From Kitasatospora phosalacinea (GTDB lineage Bacteria > Actinomycetota > Actinomycetes > Streptomycetales > Streptomycetaceae): 64,000 nucleotides of DNA. How positions within the stretch are numbered: the first letter of the stretch is position 1; each line of letters starts with the position of its first letter. Shown one piece after another: positions 16,528 through 24,310 of this stretch. The translations under genes and the position numbers were made by a program. The notes below the pieces were generated by a model. It ran no database searches. It was given only the letters and a program-made list of their open reading frames with translations, and was not told the DNA's origin. The DNA lies in the NCBI RefSeq assembly GCF_030268885.1, contig NZ_BSSA01000020.1, positions 62,001 through 126,000 on the forward strand, given 5' to 3'.

Positions 16528-17212
16528 ACGTGCGGTGCGGGGCGGGCGGGTTGGGGTGGGTCAGGCCCAGGTCGTAGGCGAGGATGACGGCTTGGACGCG
16601 GTCGCGGGCGCCGATCTTGGCCAGGACGCGGCCGACGTGGGTCTTGACGGTGGACTCGGAGAGGACGAGGCGTTCGGCGATCTCGCCGTTGGTCCAGCCG
16701 TGGCCGACGGCGAGCAGGATCTCGCGTTCGCGGCCGGTGAGGGCGGCGAGGCGGGGGTCGTCGGTGGCGGGGCCGGACGGGCGGGCGGGGAGGCGGTGGG
16801 CGTAGGCGTCGAGCAGGCGGCGGGTGACGGCGGGGGCGACCACCGCGTCGCCGCAGGCCACGGCGCGGACGCCCGCGAGGAGTTCCTCGGGACGGGCGTC
16901 CTTGAGGAGGAAGCCGCTGGCCCCGGCGCGCAGGGCGGCGTGGGCGTACTCGTCGAGGTCGAAGGTGGTGAGGACCAGGACCCGGGAGCGGCCGCCCGAG
17001 GCGACGATCAGCCGGGTGGCCTCGATGCCGTCCATGCCGGGCATCCGGATGTCCATCAGCACCACGTCGGGCCGCAGTTCGGCGGTCAGCCGGACCGCCT
17101 CCGCGCCGTGCCCGGCCTCCCCGGCGACCGAGGTGTCGGGCTGGCTCTCCAGCAGCATCCGGAAGCCGAAGCGCTGCAGCGGCTGGTCGTCGACGATCAG
17201 GACGGTGGTCAC
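16526..17212 (-). CDS. NarL/LuxR-family response regulator
   Basis: A 228-residue regulator with acidic pocket VDDQ, phospho-Asp54 (VLMDIRMPGMDG), switch Thr (VLTTFD), Lys in LLKDA, and a C-terminal LuxR HTH (LTGREREILLAVGHGWTNGEI split as LTGREREILL and GWTNGEIAERL, then SESTVKTHVGRVLAKIG). The GTG overlaps the kinase stop (GTGA). Confidence 0.93.
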   Translation of the reverse strand: MTTVLIVDDQPLQRFGFRMLLESQPDTSVAGEAGHGAEAVRLTAELRPDVVLMDIRMPGMDGIEATRLIVASGGRSRVLVLTTFDLDEYAHAALRAGASGFLLKDARPEELLAGVRAVACGDAVVAPAVTRRLLDAYAHRLPARPSGPATDDPRLAALTGREREILLAVGHGWTNGEIAERLVLSESTVKTHVGRVLAKIGARDRVQAVILAYDLGLTHPNPPAPHRT

Positions 17213-18579
17213 ACCGGGCCTCCGGCCGGGTCGAGGAGGGACGGGGAGGGAGGGACGGGGAGCGCGGTCTCCGGGTCGGCGGCGGGCGTGACGTCCAGGT
17301 CGGCGACCACCGACCAGCCCCCGCCGGGGGCCGGGCCCGCCGTGACGGTGCCACCGTACAGCGCGGCCCGTTCCCGCATGCCGGTGAGGCCCTGCCCCTC
17401 GCCGGGCGCTGCGCCGGTCGGCGTGCCGGGCGCGGCCGCGGGCGCGGGGACGCCGCGGGGCGGGCCGCCGTCGTCGACGCGGACCCGCAGCCGGGTGCCG
17501 GAGAGCGCGACGGAGACCCGGGCGCGGGCCGACGCCCCGGCGTGCTTGAGGGTGTTGGTCAGGGCCTCCTGGACGATCCGGTAGACCATCAGCTGCACGC
17601 CGCGGTCCAGCGTCTCCAGGGCGCCCTCGGTGCGGTGCACCACCTCGGGCCCGGCGGCCCGGATCCGGCCGCACAGGTCGGCCAGGTCGGCGATGCCGGG
17701 CTGCGGGGCGAGCGCGGGGCCGTCGCCGTGCTCGCGCAGCACGCCCAGCATCCGGCGCAGTTCGCCGAGGGCCTGCCGTCCCGCGTCGCCGATCAGGGTC
17801 AGGGCCTCCCGGCCGCGTTCGGGGGAGGAGCGGGCCGCGTACGCGCCGCCGTCCGCGAGGGTGATGATCACGGACAGGTTGTGGCCGATGATGTCGTGCA
17901 TCTCGCGGGCGACCCGGGTGCGTTCGGTGGCGGCGGCCAGGCGGCTGCGCTGGTCGCGTTCCAGCTCCAGCCGGGCGGCCCGTTCGCGCAGGCCCGCGAG
18001 CTGGGCGCGGCGCACCCGCACCGCGATGCCGAGGGCGACGGCGGCGGTGACCGCGGCGGTGAGGAAGAACAGCACGTCCCACACCGGGACGGCCGAGGAC
18101 AGCCGGGCCGCGACCAGGCCGATGCCCAGGGCGGTGACGCCGAGCGCCCGGGCGAGGTCGCGCAGCCGCCCGTGCAGGGCCAGCGCGTACAGCGCCAGCA
18201 GCAGGGCCGCGTCCGCCCGCAGGGCCGCGCCGAGCGACCACTGCAGCAGGAACACCGCCGTCACCGCGGCGAACGCGGTGCCCGGTCGGCGGCGGCGCCA
18301 CAGCAGCGGCAGCAGCAGTGCGGCCTGGAAGGCCAGGACGGCGGGCAGCGGCAGGTGGGTGAAGGCGAGGCGGTGCCCGCGCGGGCCCTCGCCGTCGCCG
18401 TCGTGCACCAGGTCGGGCACGCAGAGCGCGAGGGAGGAGACGGCCACCACGGCGGCGTCCAGCAGCCACGGGTGCCGGTCGGCGGGCCCGCGCAGGCGCT
18501 GCCCGGCCCGGGCCAGGAGGTCGAGCAGCGGCGCGCCCTCGGAACCCTTCGGGTGGTGGGGGAGGACCGGATCGTGCAC
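17209..18579 (-). CDS. NarL-type sensor histidine kinase (HisKA_3)
   Basis: A 456-residue kinase with an N-terminal membrane domain of about five helices (40-185) and no obvious extracytoplasmic sensor. The dimerisation H-box is REMHDIIGHNLS with phospho-His228, followed by an ATPase domain (EALTNTLKHA, DDGGP, GLTGMRERAALYGG). This type usually senses envelope stress or membrane state. The ABC-2 exporter lies downstream after two terminators, on the same strand but upstream in transcription, so co-transcription is unlikely. Confidence 0.9.
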   Translation of the reverse strand: MHDPVLPHHPKGSEGAPLLDLLARAGQRLRGPADRHPWLLDAAVVAVSSLALCVPDLVHDGDGEGPRGHRLAFTHLPLPAVLAFQAALLLPLLWRRRRPGTAFAAVTAVFLLQWSLGAALRADAALLLALYALALHGRLRDLARALGVTALGIGLVAARLSSAVPVWDVLFFLTAAVTAAVALGIAVRVRRAQLAGLRERAARLELERDQRSRLAAATERTRVAREMHDIIGHNLSVIITLADGGAYAARSSPERGREALTLIGDAGRQALGELRRMLGVLREHGDGPALAPQPGIADLADLCGRIRAAGPEVVHRTEGALETLDRGVQLMVYRIVQEALTNTLKHAGASARARVSVALSGTRLRVRVDDGGPPRGVPAPAAAPGTPTGAAPGEGQGLTGMRERAALYGGTVTAGPAPGGGWSVVADLDVTPAADPETALPVPPSPSLLDPAGGPV

Positions 18580-18611
18580 GGGAAGCCCCAGGGTGGTCGG
18601 ACGGAGTGCGC

Positions 18612-18650
18612 CGCGCTGCCCGGACGGCGCAGGGCCGTCCGGGCAGCGCG
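18612..18650 (-). terminator. Second of two tandem terminators after ABC exporter
   Basis: A perfect 17 bp stem (18612-18628 with 18634-18650) and a 5 nt loop, GC-rich, between the exporter operon's end and the kinase start... the kinase is transcribed away from it on the same strand. Confidence 0.75.
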
Positions 18651-18674
18651 ACAGGTCAGTGTGCCAGGCGTCGT

Positions 18675-18716
18675 GCCGGTGCCGGGCGCGGCGCCGGTGT
18701 CGCGCCCGGCACCGGC
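18675..18716 (-). terminator. First of two tandem terminators after ABC exporter
   Basis: A perfect 16 bp stem (18675-18690 with 18701-18716) and a 10 nt loop, beginning 2 nt after the permease stop. Confidence 0.75.
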
Positions 18717-18717
18717 G

Positions 18718-19566
18718 TCAGGCGTCGCGCCGCACCAGGCGCACCGCGCCGCCCGCGAGCGCCGCCGCCGTCCAGAGCGCGAACACGGCGAGGCCGGCGC
18801 CCGGCGACAGGGTGGTGCTGTCGTGGTGCAGGGCGAACACCGCCTCGCCCGCGTTGCTGGGCAGGTAGGGGCTGATGTGGCTGTGCCAGGAGGTGGGCAG
18901 CAGGGAGACCAGGCCGGGCACCAGCATCAGCGAGGCGACCAGCACCGAGATGCCGCCCGCGACCGAGCGCAGCAGCATGCCCAGCGCGACGCCGATCACA
19001 CCGACCAGGGCCAGGTACAGGCCCGCGCCGAACAGGCCGCGCAGCACGCCCGGGTCCGAGAGGGCGAGGGCGGCCCGGGTGCCGGAGAGCACGTTGCTGC
19101 CGATCAGGAAGGCCACGAACACGCCGACGGTGGCCGGCACCAGCGCGACCACCCCGTACACCAGGGCCTTCGCCCAGAGCACCGGCAGGCGGCGCGGCAC
19201 CGCGGCCAGGGTGGAGCGGATCATGCCGGTCGAGTACTCGCCCGCCGCGATCAGCACGCCCAGCACGCCGAGCGCGAGCTGCGCGAAGTTGGTGCCGAAC
19301 AGCGACAGGGTGAGCGCGTTCGCGTCGGCGAAGTCCCGTTCCATCGGACGGCCGGAGTTCAGCCGGGACTTGAACTGGAAGGCCGCGATCAGGCCGAACG
19401 CGACCAGGAAGAACAGCCCGAGGCCGAGGGTGATCCAGGTCGAGCGCAGCGACCAGGCTTTCGACCACTCCGAGCGCAGCACCCGGACGGCGGTGACCCG
19501 GTACGCGGGCCGGGCCGGGCGTTCGGCGGCGGACGGGGTGGCGGGGGTCGGGGCGATGGTGCTCAC
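18718..19566 (-). CDS. ABC-2-type transporter permease
   Basis: A 282-residue permease with six predicted helices. After a Pro/Ala-rich N-terminus it has VLRSEWSKAWSLRSTWITLG, split as VLRSEWSKAW and SLRSTWITLG, typical of streptomycete ABC-2 permeases. Later it has AAGEYSTGMIRSTLAAVPRR, the coupling segment EY.TG.IRSTLA. The GTG start overlaps the ATPase stop. With the ATPase it forms an exporter, often for antimicrobial peptides or drugs; the substrate is unknown. Confidence 0.87.
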   Translation of the reverse strand: MSTIAPTPATPSAAERPARPAYRVTAVRVLRSEWSKAWSLRSTWITLGLGLFFLVAFGLIAAFQFKSRLNSGRPMERDFADANALTLSLFGTNFAQLALGVLGVLIAAGEYSTGMIRSTLAAVPRRLPVLWAKALVYGVVALVPATVGVFVAFLIGSNVLSGTRAALALSDPGVLRGLFGAGLYLALVGVIGVALGMLLRSVAGGISVLVASLMLVPGLVSLLPTSWHSHISPYLPSNAGEAVFALHHDSTTLSPGAGLAVFALWTAAALAGGAVRLVRRDA

Positions 19567-20525
19567 GCGGCGCTCCTCGACGTGCTCGAAGTGGCGGGGG
19601 TGGGGTCGGCGGGGGCGGTGGCGGAGCCGTGGTACTCCACGGCGTCCCGGGTGAGGTCCATGAAGGCCTGCTCCAGGGAGACCGTCCGGGTGGCCAACTC
19701 GTAGAGGGCGATGCCGTGTTCGGCGGCGACGGTGCCGATCCGGCGGGCCGTCAGGCCGGTCACCTCCAGCTCCTCCGCGCCGCTGCGGCCGGTGATCTCC
19801 ACACCCGGCCCGGTGAGCAGTCCGCGCAGCCTCGCCGGGTCGGCGCAGGCGACCGTGACCCGGTCGCCGCCGGCCTGCCGGACGAGTTCCTGCACGGTGG
19901 TGTCGGCCAGCAGCCGGCCCCGGCCGACCACGATCAGGTGGTCGGCGACCAGCGCGACCTCGCTCATCAGGTGCGAGGAGACGAACACCGTCCGCCCCTC
20001 GGCGGCCAGGCCGGTGAGCAGGTTGCGGATCCACAGCACGCCCTCCGGGTCGAGCCCGTTGACCGGCTCGTCCAGCATGACGGTCGCCGGGTCGCCCAGC
20101 AGCGCCGCCGCGATGCCCAGCCGCTGCCCCATGCCCAGCGAGAACGCCCCGGCCCGCTTGCGCGCGACCGACTCCAGGCCGGTCAGGCCGATCACCTCCT
20201 CGACCCGGGAGCGCGGGATGCCGTGGGTGTGCGCCAGCGCCGTCAGGTGGTGGAGGGCCGAGCGCCCCGGGTGGATCGACTTCGCCTCCAGCAGTGCGCC
20301 CACCTCCTGCAGCGGCGCGGCGTGCTCGGCGTAGCGGCGGCCGTTGACCCGCACCGATCCGGAGGTGGGCGCGTCCAGGCCGACGACCATCCGCATGGTG
20401 GTCGACTTCCCGGCGCCGTTCGGCCCGAGGAAGCCGGTCACGCTGCCCGGCCTGACGGTGAAGTCCAGCCCGTCGACGGCGGTCTTCTCGCCGTAACGCT
20501 TCGTCAACTGCTGCGCCTCGATCAT
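19563..20525 (-). CDS. ABC transporter ATP-binding protein (DrrA/CcmA type)
   Basis: A 320-residue ATPase: Walker A GPNGAGKS (34-41), signature FSLGMGQRLGIA, Walker B VMLDEPVNGLDPEG, switch His in SSHLMSEV, and a C-terminal extension as in DrrA-type exporters. The ATG at 20525 follows AGGGAG. It lies 97 bp downstream of a TetR gene on the same strand; TAGCGT on the minus strand near 20579-20584 could be its own -10. Confidence 0.9.
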   Translation of the reverse strand: MIEAQQLTKRYGEKTAVDGLDFTVRPGSVTGFLGPNGAGKSTTMRMVVGLDAPTSGSVRVNGRRYAEHAAPLQEVGALLEAKSIHPGRSALHHLTALAHTHGIPRSRVEEVIGLTGLESVARKRAGAFSLGMGQRLGIAAALLGDPATVMLDEPVNGLDPEGVLWIRNLLTGLAAEGRTVFVSSHLMSEVALVADHLIVVGRGRLLADTTVQELVRQAGGDRVTVACADPARLRGLLTGPGVEITGRSGAEELEVTGLTARRIGTVAAEHGIALYELATRTVSLEQAFMDLTRDAVEYHGSATAPADPTPATSSTSRSAA

Positions 20526-20622
20526 CGGCCCGCTCCCTGCCGTCACCCGGCCGGGACCGTCCCGACCGCCTCGTGGCCACGCTAGGCGCGGCGCGGGCCG
20601 GGACGGCGGCACCCGGGGACGA

Positions 20623-21246
20623 TCATCCGCCGTCCGGTGGTACCGCGGTACTACCCCCTTCGGGTGCCGGTACCAGCGCGGCGACCAGACGGCGGATCAG
20701 CTCCGGGGGGTCGTCCGTCCCCGCGTGAGCGTGCATCAGCAGGTGGTGGACGGTGCCGACCAGGGCGAGCGCGAGCACCGGGGCGTCGGCGGCGGGGGAG
20801 AGGCGGCCCAGCCGCTGCTCGCCCGCCAGGTAGGCGGCCACCGCGGCCTCCACCGTGCCCGGCCCCGGCGCGCCCTCCCGCCAGGCCCGCTCCACCCGCC
20901 GGGCGACGCCGCTGCGGGAGACCGCCGCGGCGGCGACCACCGGCCCGTTCGCGCCGAGCAGGGCGAGCGCGGCCCCGGCCAGGTTCTCCCGGAGGTCCCC
21001 CCGTCCGGCCCGGTCGGGCAGCGGGGCGACCTCGGCGGCGACCTTCGCGAAGCGGTCCAGGACGAGTTGCGCGACGAAGTCGTCCAGGTCGGCGAAGTGG
21101 TTGTACAGCAGCCCCTTCGCGCAGTCGGCCTCCTCGGTGACCGAGCGGTTGGTCAGCCCGGCCGGTCCCTCGCGGGAGAGCACCCGTTCGGCCGCGGCGA
21201 ACAGCCGCTCCCGGACGTCGGGGATCGCTACGCCGCGCGGTGACAT
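20623..21246 (-). CDS. TetR-family transcriptional regulator
   Basis: A 207-residue repressor with N-terminal HTH (RERLFAAAERVLSREG, then LTNRSVTEEADCAKGLLYNHF) and a helical ligand-binding domain. GGGAGG precedes the ATG at 21246. It is divergent from a methyltransferase gene across 94 bp containing two near-identical 18 bp palindromes, its likely operators. The inducer is unknown. A GTACCGCGGTAC palindrome lies in the last codons. Confidence 0.9.
   Translation of the reverse strand: MSPRGVAIPDVRERLFAAAERVLSREGPAGLTNRSVTEEADCAKGLLYNHFADLDDFVAQLVLDRFAKVAAEVAPLPDRAGRGDLRENLAGAALALLGANGPVVAAAAVSRSGVARRVERAWREGAPGPGTVEAAVAAYLAGEQRLGRLSPAADAPVLALALVGTVHHLLMHAHAGTDDPPELIRRLVAALVPAPEGGSTAVPPDGG
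20641..20658. repeat. Palindrome around GTACCGCGGTAC inside tetR 3' end
   Basis: An imperfect 18 bp palindrome with a perfect 12 bp core, about 115-130 bp upstream of the ABC ATPase start. It may be an operator or chance within coding sequence. Coordinates are approximate by a few bases. Confidence 0.3.
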
Positions 21247-21273
21247 GGGGGGCCTCCCGGGTGCTCTTGCCAG

Positions 21274-21317
21274 TATGGGCGTTCGCCCATAGCGTGGGTA
21301 TGGGCGAATGCCCATAC
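21274..21317. promoter_or_regulatory. Twin TetR operators TATGGGC-N4-GCCCATA
   Basis: Site 1 is at 21274-21291 and site 2 at 21299-21316 (with flanking G/C, 21298-21317), centres 25 bp apart. They lie between the divergent TetR and methyltransferase genes. Confidence 0.8.
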
Positions 21318-21340
21318 TAGCTCCCGGACGAGGAGGACCC

Positions 21341-22195
21341 ATGTCCGCACCGGTCGACACCGCACAGTCAGACGCCTGGAACGGCCCCGAGGGCCGCCAC
21401 TGGAGCGACCACCAGGACCGCTGGAACGCCGTCAACGAAGGCTTCAACGCCCCGCTGCTCGCCGCCGCCGCGATCGACGCCGCCACCCGCGTCCTCGACG
21501 TCGGCTGCGGCGCCGGGCAGACCACCCGGCTCGCCGCCCGCACCGCCGCCGCCACCCTCGGCCTCGACCTCTCCGGCCCGATGCTCGCCACCGCCCGCGC
21601 CCTCGCCGCCGCCGAGGGCCTGGAGCGGATCGCCTTCGAGCAGGGCGACGCCCAGGTCCACCCGCTGCCCGACGCCGCCTTCGACGTCGCGATCAGCCGC
21701 TTCGGCGTGATGTTCTTCGCCGACCCGGTCGCCGCCTTCGCCAACCTCGCCCGCGCCCTGCGCCCCGGCGGCCGCCTCGCCTTCGTCTGCATGGCCGACC
21801 CCGCCCGCACCGAGTGGATCGCGGTGCACGACACCGCCCGCGCCCTGCTCGGCGTCCCCGCGCAGGAGCCCGGCCTCGCCGACGGGCCCGGCATGTTCTC
21901 GCTCGCCGACCCCGCCCTCGTCCGCCGCACCCTCGACGCGGCGGGCTTCGACCGCGTCCGCACCGAACCCGTCGAGGCCGCCGGACGCTTCGGGCGCGAC
22001 GCCGAGGACGCCGCCGACCTGCTGCTCGGCTCCGGCCCCGGCCGCCACCTGCTCACCCTCCTGGAGCCCGGGCGGCCCGACGCCGCCGCCCCCCGCGTCC
22101 GCGCCGCCTTCGCCGCCGCCCTCGCCCCCCACCAGGGCCCCGACGGCATCCGGCTGCGCACCGCGGCCCACCTGGTCACCGCCGTCCGCCGCTGA
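21341..22195 (+). CDS. Class I SAM-dependent methyltransferase (UbiE/COQ5-like)
   Basis: A 284-residue methyltransferase with motif I VLDVGCGAGQTT (about 48-59), GLDLSGPML, then FDVAISRFGVMFFADPVAAF, split as FDVAISRFG and VMFFADP, and the LRPGGRLAFV strand typical of methyltransferase domain 11. Substrate unknown. AGGAGG lies before the ATG at 21341. Its promoter region holds twin TetR operators, so it is probably repressed by the divergent TetR protein. Confidence 0.88.
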   Translation: MSAPVDTAQSDAWNGPEGRHWSDHQDRWNAVNEGFNAPLLAAAAIDAATRVLDVGCGAGQTTRLAARTAAATLGLDLSGPMLATARALAAAEGLERIAFEQGDAQVHPLPDAAFDVAISRFGVMFFADPVAAFANLARALRPGGRLAFVCMADPARTEWIAVHDTARALLGVPAQEPGLADGPGMFSLADPALVRRTLDAAGFDRVRTEPVEAAGRFGRDAEDAADLLLGSGPGRHLLTLLEPGRPDAAAPRVRAAFAAALAPHQGPDGIRLRTAAHLVTAVRR

Positions 22196-22216
22196 GCCGT
22201 CACCCCGGCCGGGCTC

Positions 22217-22241
22217 GTTTCACCCTCCGCGGCGAGGGCAG
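22217..22241 (+). promoter_or_regulatory. SigB-type promoter GTTT-N15-GGGCAG (decarboxylase)
   Basis: GTTT 22217-22220, 15 bp, GGGCAG 22236-22241. The ATG at 22252 is only 10 nt further on with no ribosome binding site, so the mRNA is likely leaderless or nearly so. The bases after the -10 (ACGCGCCGGC) repeat those after the 24265 box. Confidence 0.7.
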
Positions 22242-22251
22242 ACGCGCCGGC

Positions 22252-23718
22252 ATGGACCAGTCGCAAGCGCCGGTGCTGGAAGCCCTCGCGGCCTTCCACG
22301 CCAACCCCCTGACCGTCTTCACCCCGCCGGGCCACAAGCAGGGGCGGGGCACCGACCCCCGCGTGCTGGCGGTCCTCGGGGCGGACGTGTTCCGCTCCGA
22401 CGTGCTGGCCAGCGGCGGCCTCGACGACCGCACCGACTCGCGCGGCATCCTGCCGCACGCCCAGGCGCTGATGGCCGAGGCGGTGGGCGCCGAGTACACC
22501 TTCTTCTCCACCTGCGGCAGCTCCCTGTCGGTGAAGGCCGCGATGCTCTCCGTCGCCGGGCCGCACGAGGAACTGCTGGTCGGCCGGGACGCCCACAAGT
22601 CCGTGGTGGCCGGGCTGATCCTGGCCGGGATCCGCCCGGTCTGGGTCGACCCCTCCTGGGACCCCGACCTGCACCTGGCCCACCCGCCGCGCGCCGAGGC
22701 GTTCCGGGCCGCCCTGGAGCGCCACCCCGACGTCAAGGGCGCCCTGGTCACCTCGCCCACCCCGTACGGCACCTGCGCCGACCTGGAGGGCATCGCCGAG
22801 GTCTGCCACGCCGCCGGGAAGCCCTTGATCGTCGACGAGGCGTGGGGCGCGCACCTGCCCTTCCACCCCGACCTGCCGCAGTGGGCGATGGACGCCGGGG
22901 CGGACGTGTGCGTCACCTCCGTCCACAAGATGGGCTCCGCCCTCGAACAGAGCTCCGTCTTCCACCTGCAGGGCGACCTGGTCGCCCCCGACGCGCTCAA
23001 GCAGCGCGAGGACCTGCTCGGCACCACCAGCCCCTCCGTCCTGATCTACGCCGCGCTCGACGGCTGGCGCCGCCAGATGGTCCAGCACGGCCACGAGCTG
23101 TTCGGCTCCGCGCTGGCGCTCGCCGCCGACGTCCGGGAGCGGATCGAGGCCCTCGACGGGCTGCACGTCCACGGCCGCGAGGACTTCTGCGGGCCCCGAC
23201 TGGCCGCCGACCTCGACCCGCTGCAGGTCATCATCGACGTCTCCGCGCTCGGCACCACCGGCTACCGGGCCGGGGACTGGCTGCGCTCCTACCACCAGCT
23301 CACCCTGCACGTCTGCGACCACCGCCGGATCAGCGCCCAGCTCACCCACGCCGACGACGCCACCACCGCCGACGCCCTGCTGCACGGCCTGCGCGAACTC
23401 GTCGCCGCCGCGCCCACCCTGCGCCCCGCCACCACCGTGCACGTCCCCGACCCGGGCGAGCTGCGGCTGGAGCAGGCGGACCTGCCGCGCGACGCGTTCT
23501 TCGGCCCCACCGAGCAGGTGCCGCTGGCGAAGGCTTCCGGCCGGATCGCCGCCGAGATGCTCACCCCGTACCCGCCCGGCATCCCCGCGGCCCTGCCCGG
23601 CGAGCGGCTGAACGACGCCGTCCTGGACTACCTGCGCACCGGACTGGACGCGGGCATGCTCGTCCCCGACAGCGCCGACTCCGACCTGGCGACCGTCAAG
23701 GTCGTCCGCGAGGCATGA
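22252..23718 (+). CDS. Orn/Lys/Arg decarboxylase-family PLP enzyme
   Basis: A 488-residue fold-type I PLP enzyme. It begins FHANPLTVFTPPGHKQGRG, as in basic amino acid decarboxylases. Asp195 (IVDEAWGAH) should pair with the PLP ring nitrogen and Lys226 (TSVHKMGSALEQSS) should form the Schiff base. A C-terminal decarboxylase domain follows, with EMLTPYPPGIP. It lacks the N-terminal wing domain of the E. coli enzymes, so it is the short form. Likely product is a diamine or agmatine for acid or stress adaptation; the substrate is not proven. It overlaps cinA by 4 bp. Confidence 0.85.
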   Translation: MDQSQAPVLEALAAFHANPLTVFTPPGHKQGRGTDPRVLAVLGADVFRSDVLASGGLDDRTDSRGILPHAQALMAEAVGAEYTFFSTCGSSLSVKAAMLSVAGPHEELLVGRDAHKSVVAGLILAGIRPVWVDPSWDPDLHLAHPPRAEAFRAALERHPDVKGALVTSPTPYGTCADLEGIAEVCHAAGKPLIVDEAWGAHLPFHPDLPQWAMDAGADVCVTSVHKMGSALEQSSVFHLQGDLVAPDALKQREDLLGTTSPSVLIYAALDGWRRQMVQHGHELFGSALALAADVRERIEALDGLHVHGREDFCGPRLAADLDPLQVIIDVSALGTTGYRAGDWLRSYHQLTLHVCDHRRISAQLTHADDATTADALLHGLRELVAAAPTLRPATTVHVPDPGELRLEQADLPRDAFFGPTEQVPLAKASGRIAAEMLTPYPPGIPAALPGERLNDAVLDYLRTGLDAGMLVPDSADSDLATVKVVREA

Positions 23719-24230
23719 GCACCGGCGCGCCCCGGCCCGACCTGCCCGACACCGCCGTCCTGGCCCGGCAGGTCACCGCCGCGCTCACCGCCGCCGGGCA
23801 CACCGTCGCCACCGCCGAGTCCCTCACCGCCGGGCGGCTCGCCGCCGCCCTGGCCGACGCCCCCGGCGCGGGCGGGGCCTTCCTCGGCGGCGTCGTCGCC
23901 TACGCGGCCGAGGTCAAGACCGGACTGCTGCGGGTGGACGGCGCCCTGGTCGCCGAGCAGGGCACCGTCCACCCCGAGGTCGCCGCCCAGATGGCCGAGG
24001 GCGTCCGGGCCCTCACCGGCGCCACCTACGGCCTGGCCACCACCGGCGTCGCCGGGCCCGCCCCGCACGACGGCCGCCCCGTCGGCACCGTGCACGTCGC
24101 CGTCAGCGGCCCCCGCGGCACCCGCACTGCCCGCCCCGACCCGCCCACCGACCGGCCCGCCGACGTCCTGGCCACCTCCGTCGAAGCCGCCCTGCGCCTG
24201 CTGCGCGACGCACTGCGCCCCGAGGGCTGA
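23715..24230 (+). CDS. CinA-family nicotinamide-nucleotide amidohydrolase
   Basis: A 171-residue stand-alone CinA C-terminal (PncC) domain: TVATAESLTAGRLAAALADAPGAG, split here as TVATAESLTAG and RLAAALADAPG, then FLGGVVAYAAEVKTGLL and TTGVAGPAPHDGRPVGTVHVAV. PncC removes ammonia from nicotinamide mononucleotide to recycle NAD. The COG1058 N-terminal domain is absent. It is translationally coupled to the decarboxylase. Confidence 0.88.
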   Translation: MSTGAPRPDLPDTAVLARQVTAALTAAGHTVATAESLTAGRLAAALADAPGAGGAFLGGVVAYAAEVKTGLLRVDGALVAEQGTVHPEVAAQMAEGVRALTGATYGLATTGVAGPAPHDGRPVGTVHVAVSGPRGTRTARPDPPTDRPADVLATSVEAALRLLRDALRPEG

Positions 24231-24245
24231 ACCCGCCGCAGCCGA

Positions 24246-24270
24246 GTGTGCCGCGCGGACCCCCGGGTAG
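24246..24270 (+). promoter_or_regulatory. SigB-type promoter GTGT-N15-GGGTAG (oxidoreductase operon)
   Basis: GTGT 24246-24249, 15 bp, GGGTAG 24265-24270. The start codon is at 24311 after AGGAGGAG. Confidence 0.7.
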
Positions 24271-24310
24271 ACGCGCCGGCCGTCGGACGGTGACACACCG
24301 AGGAGGAGAG

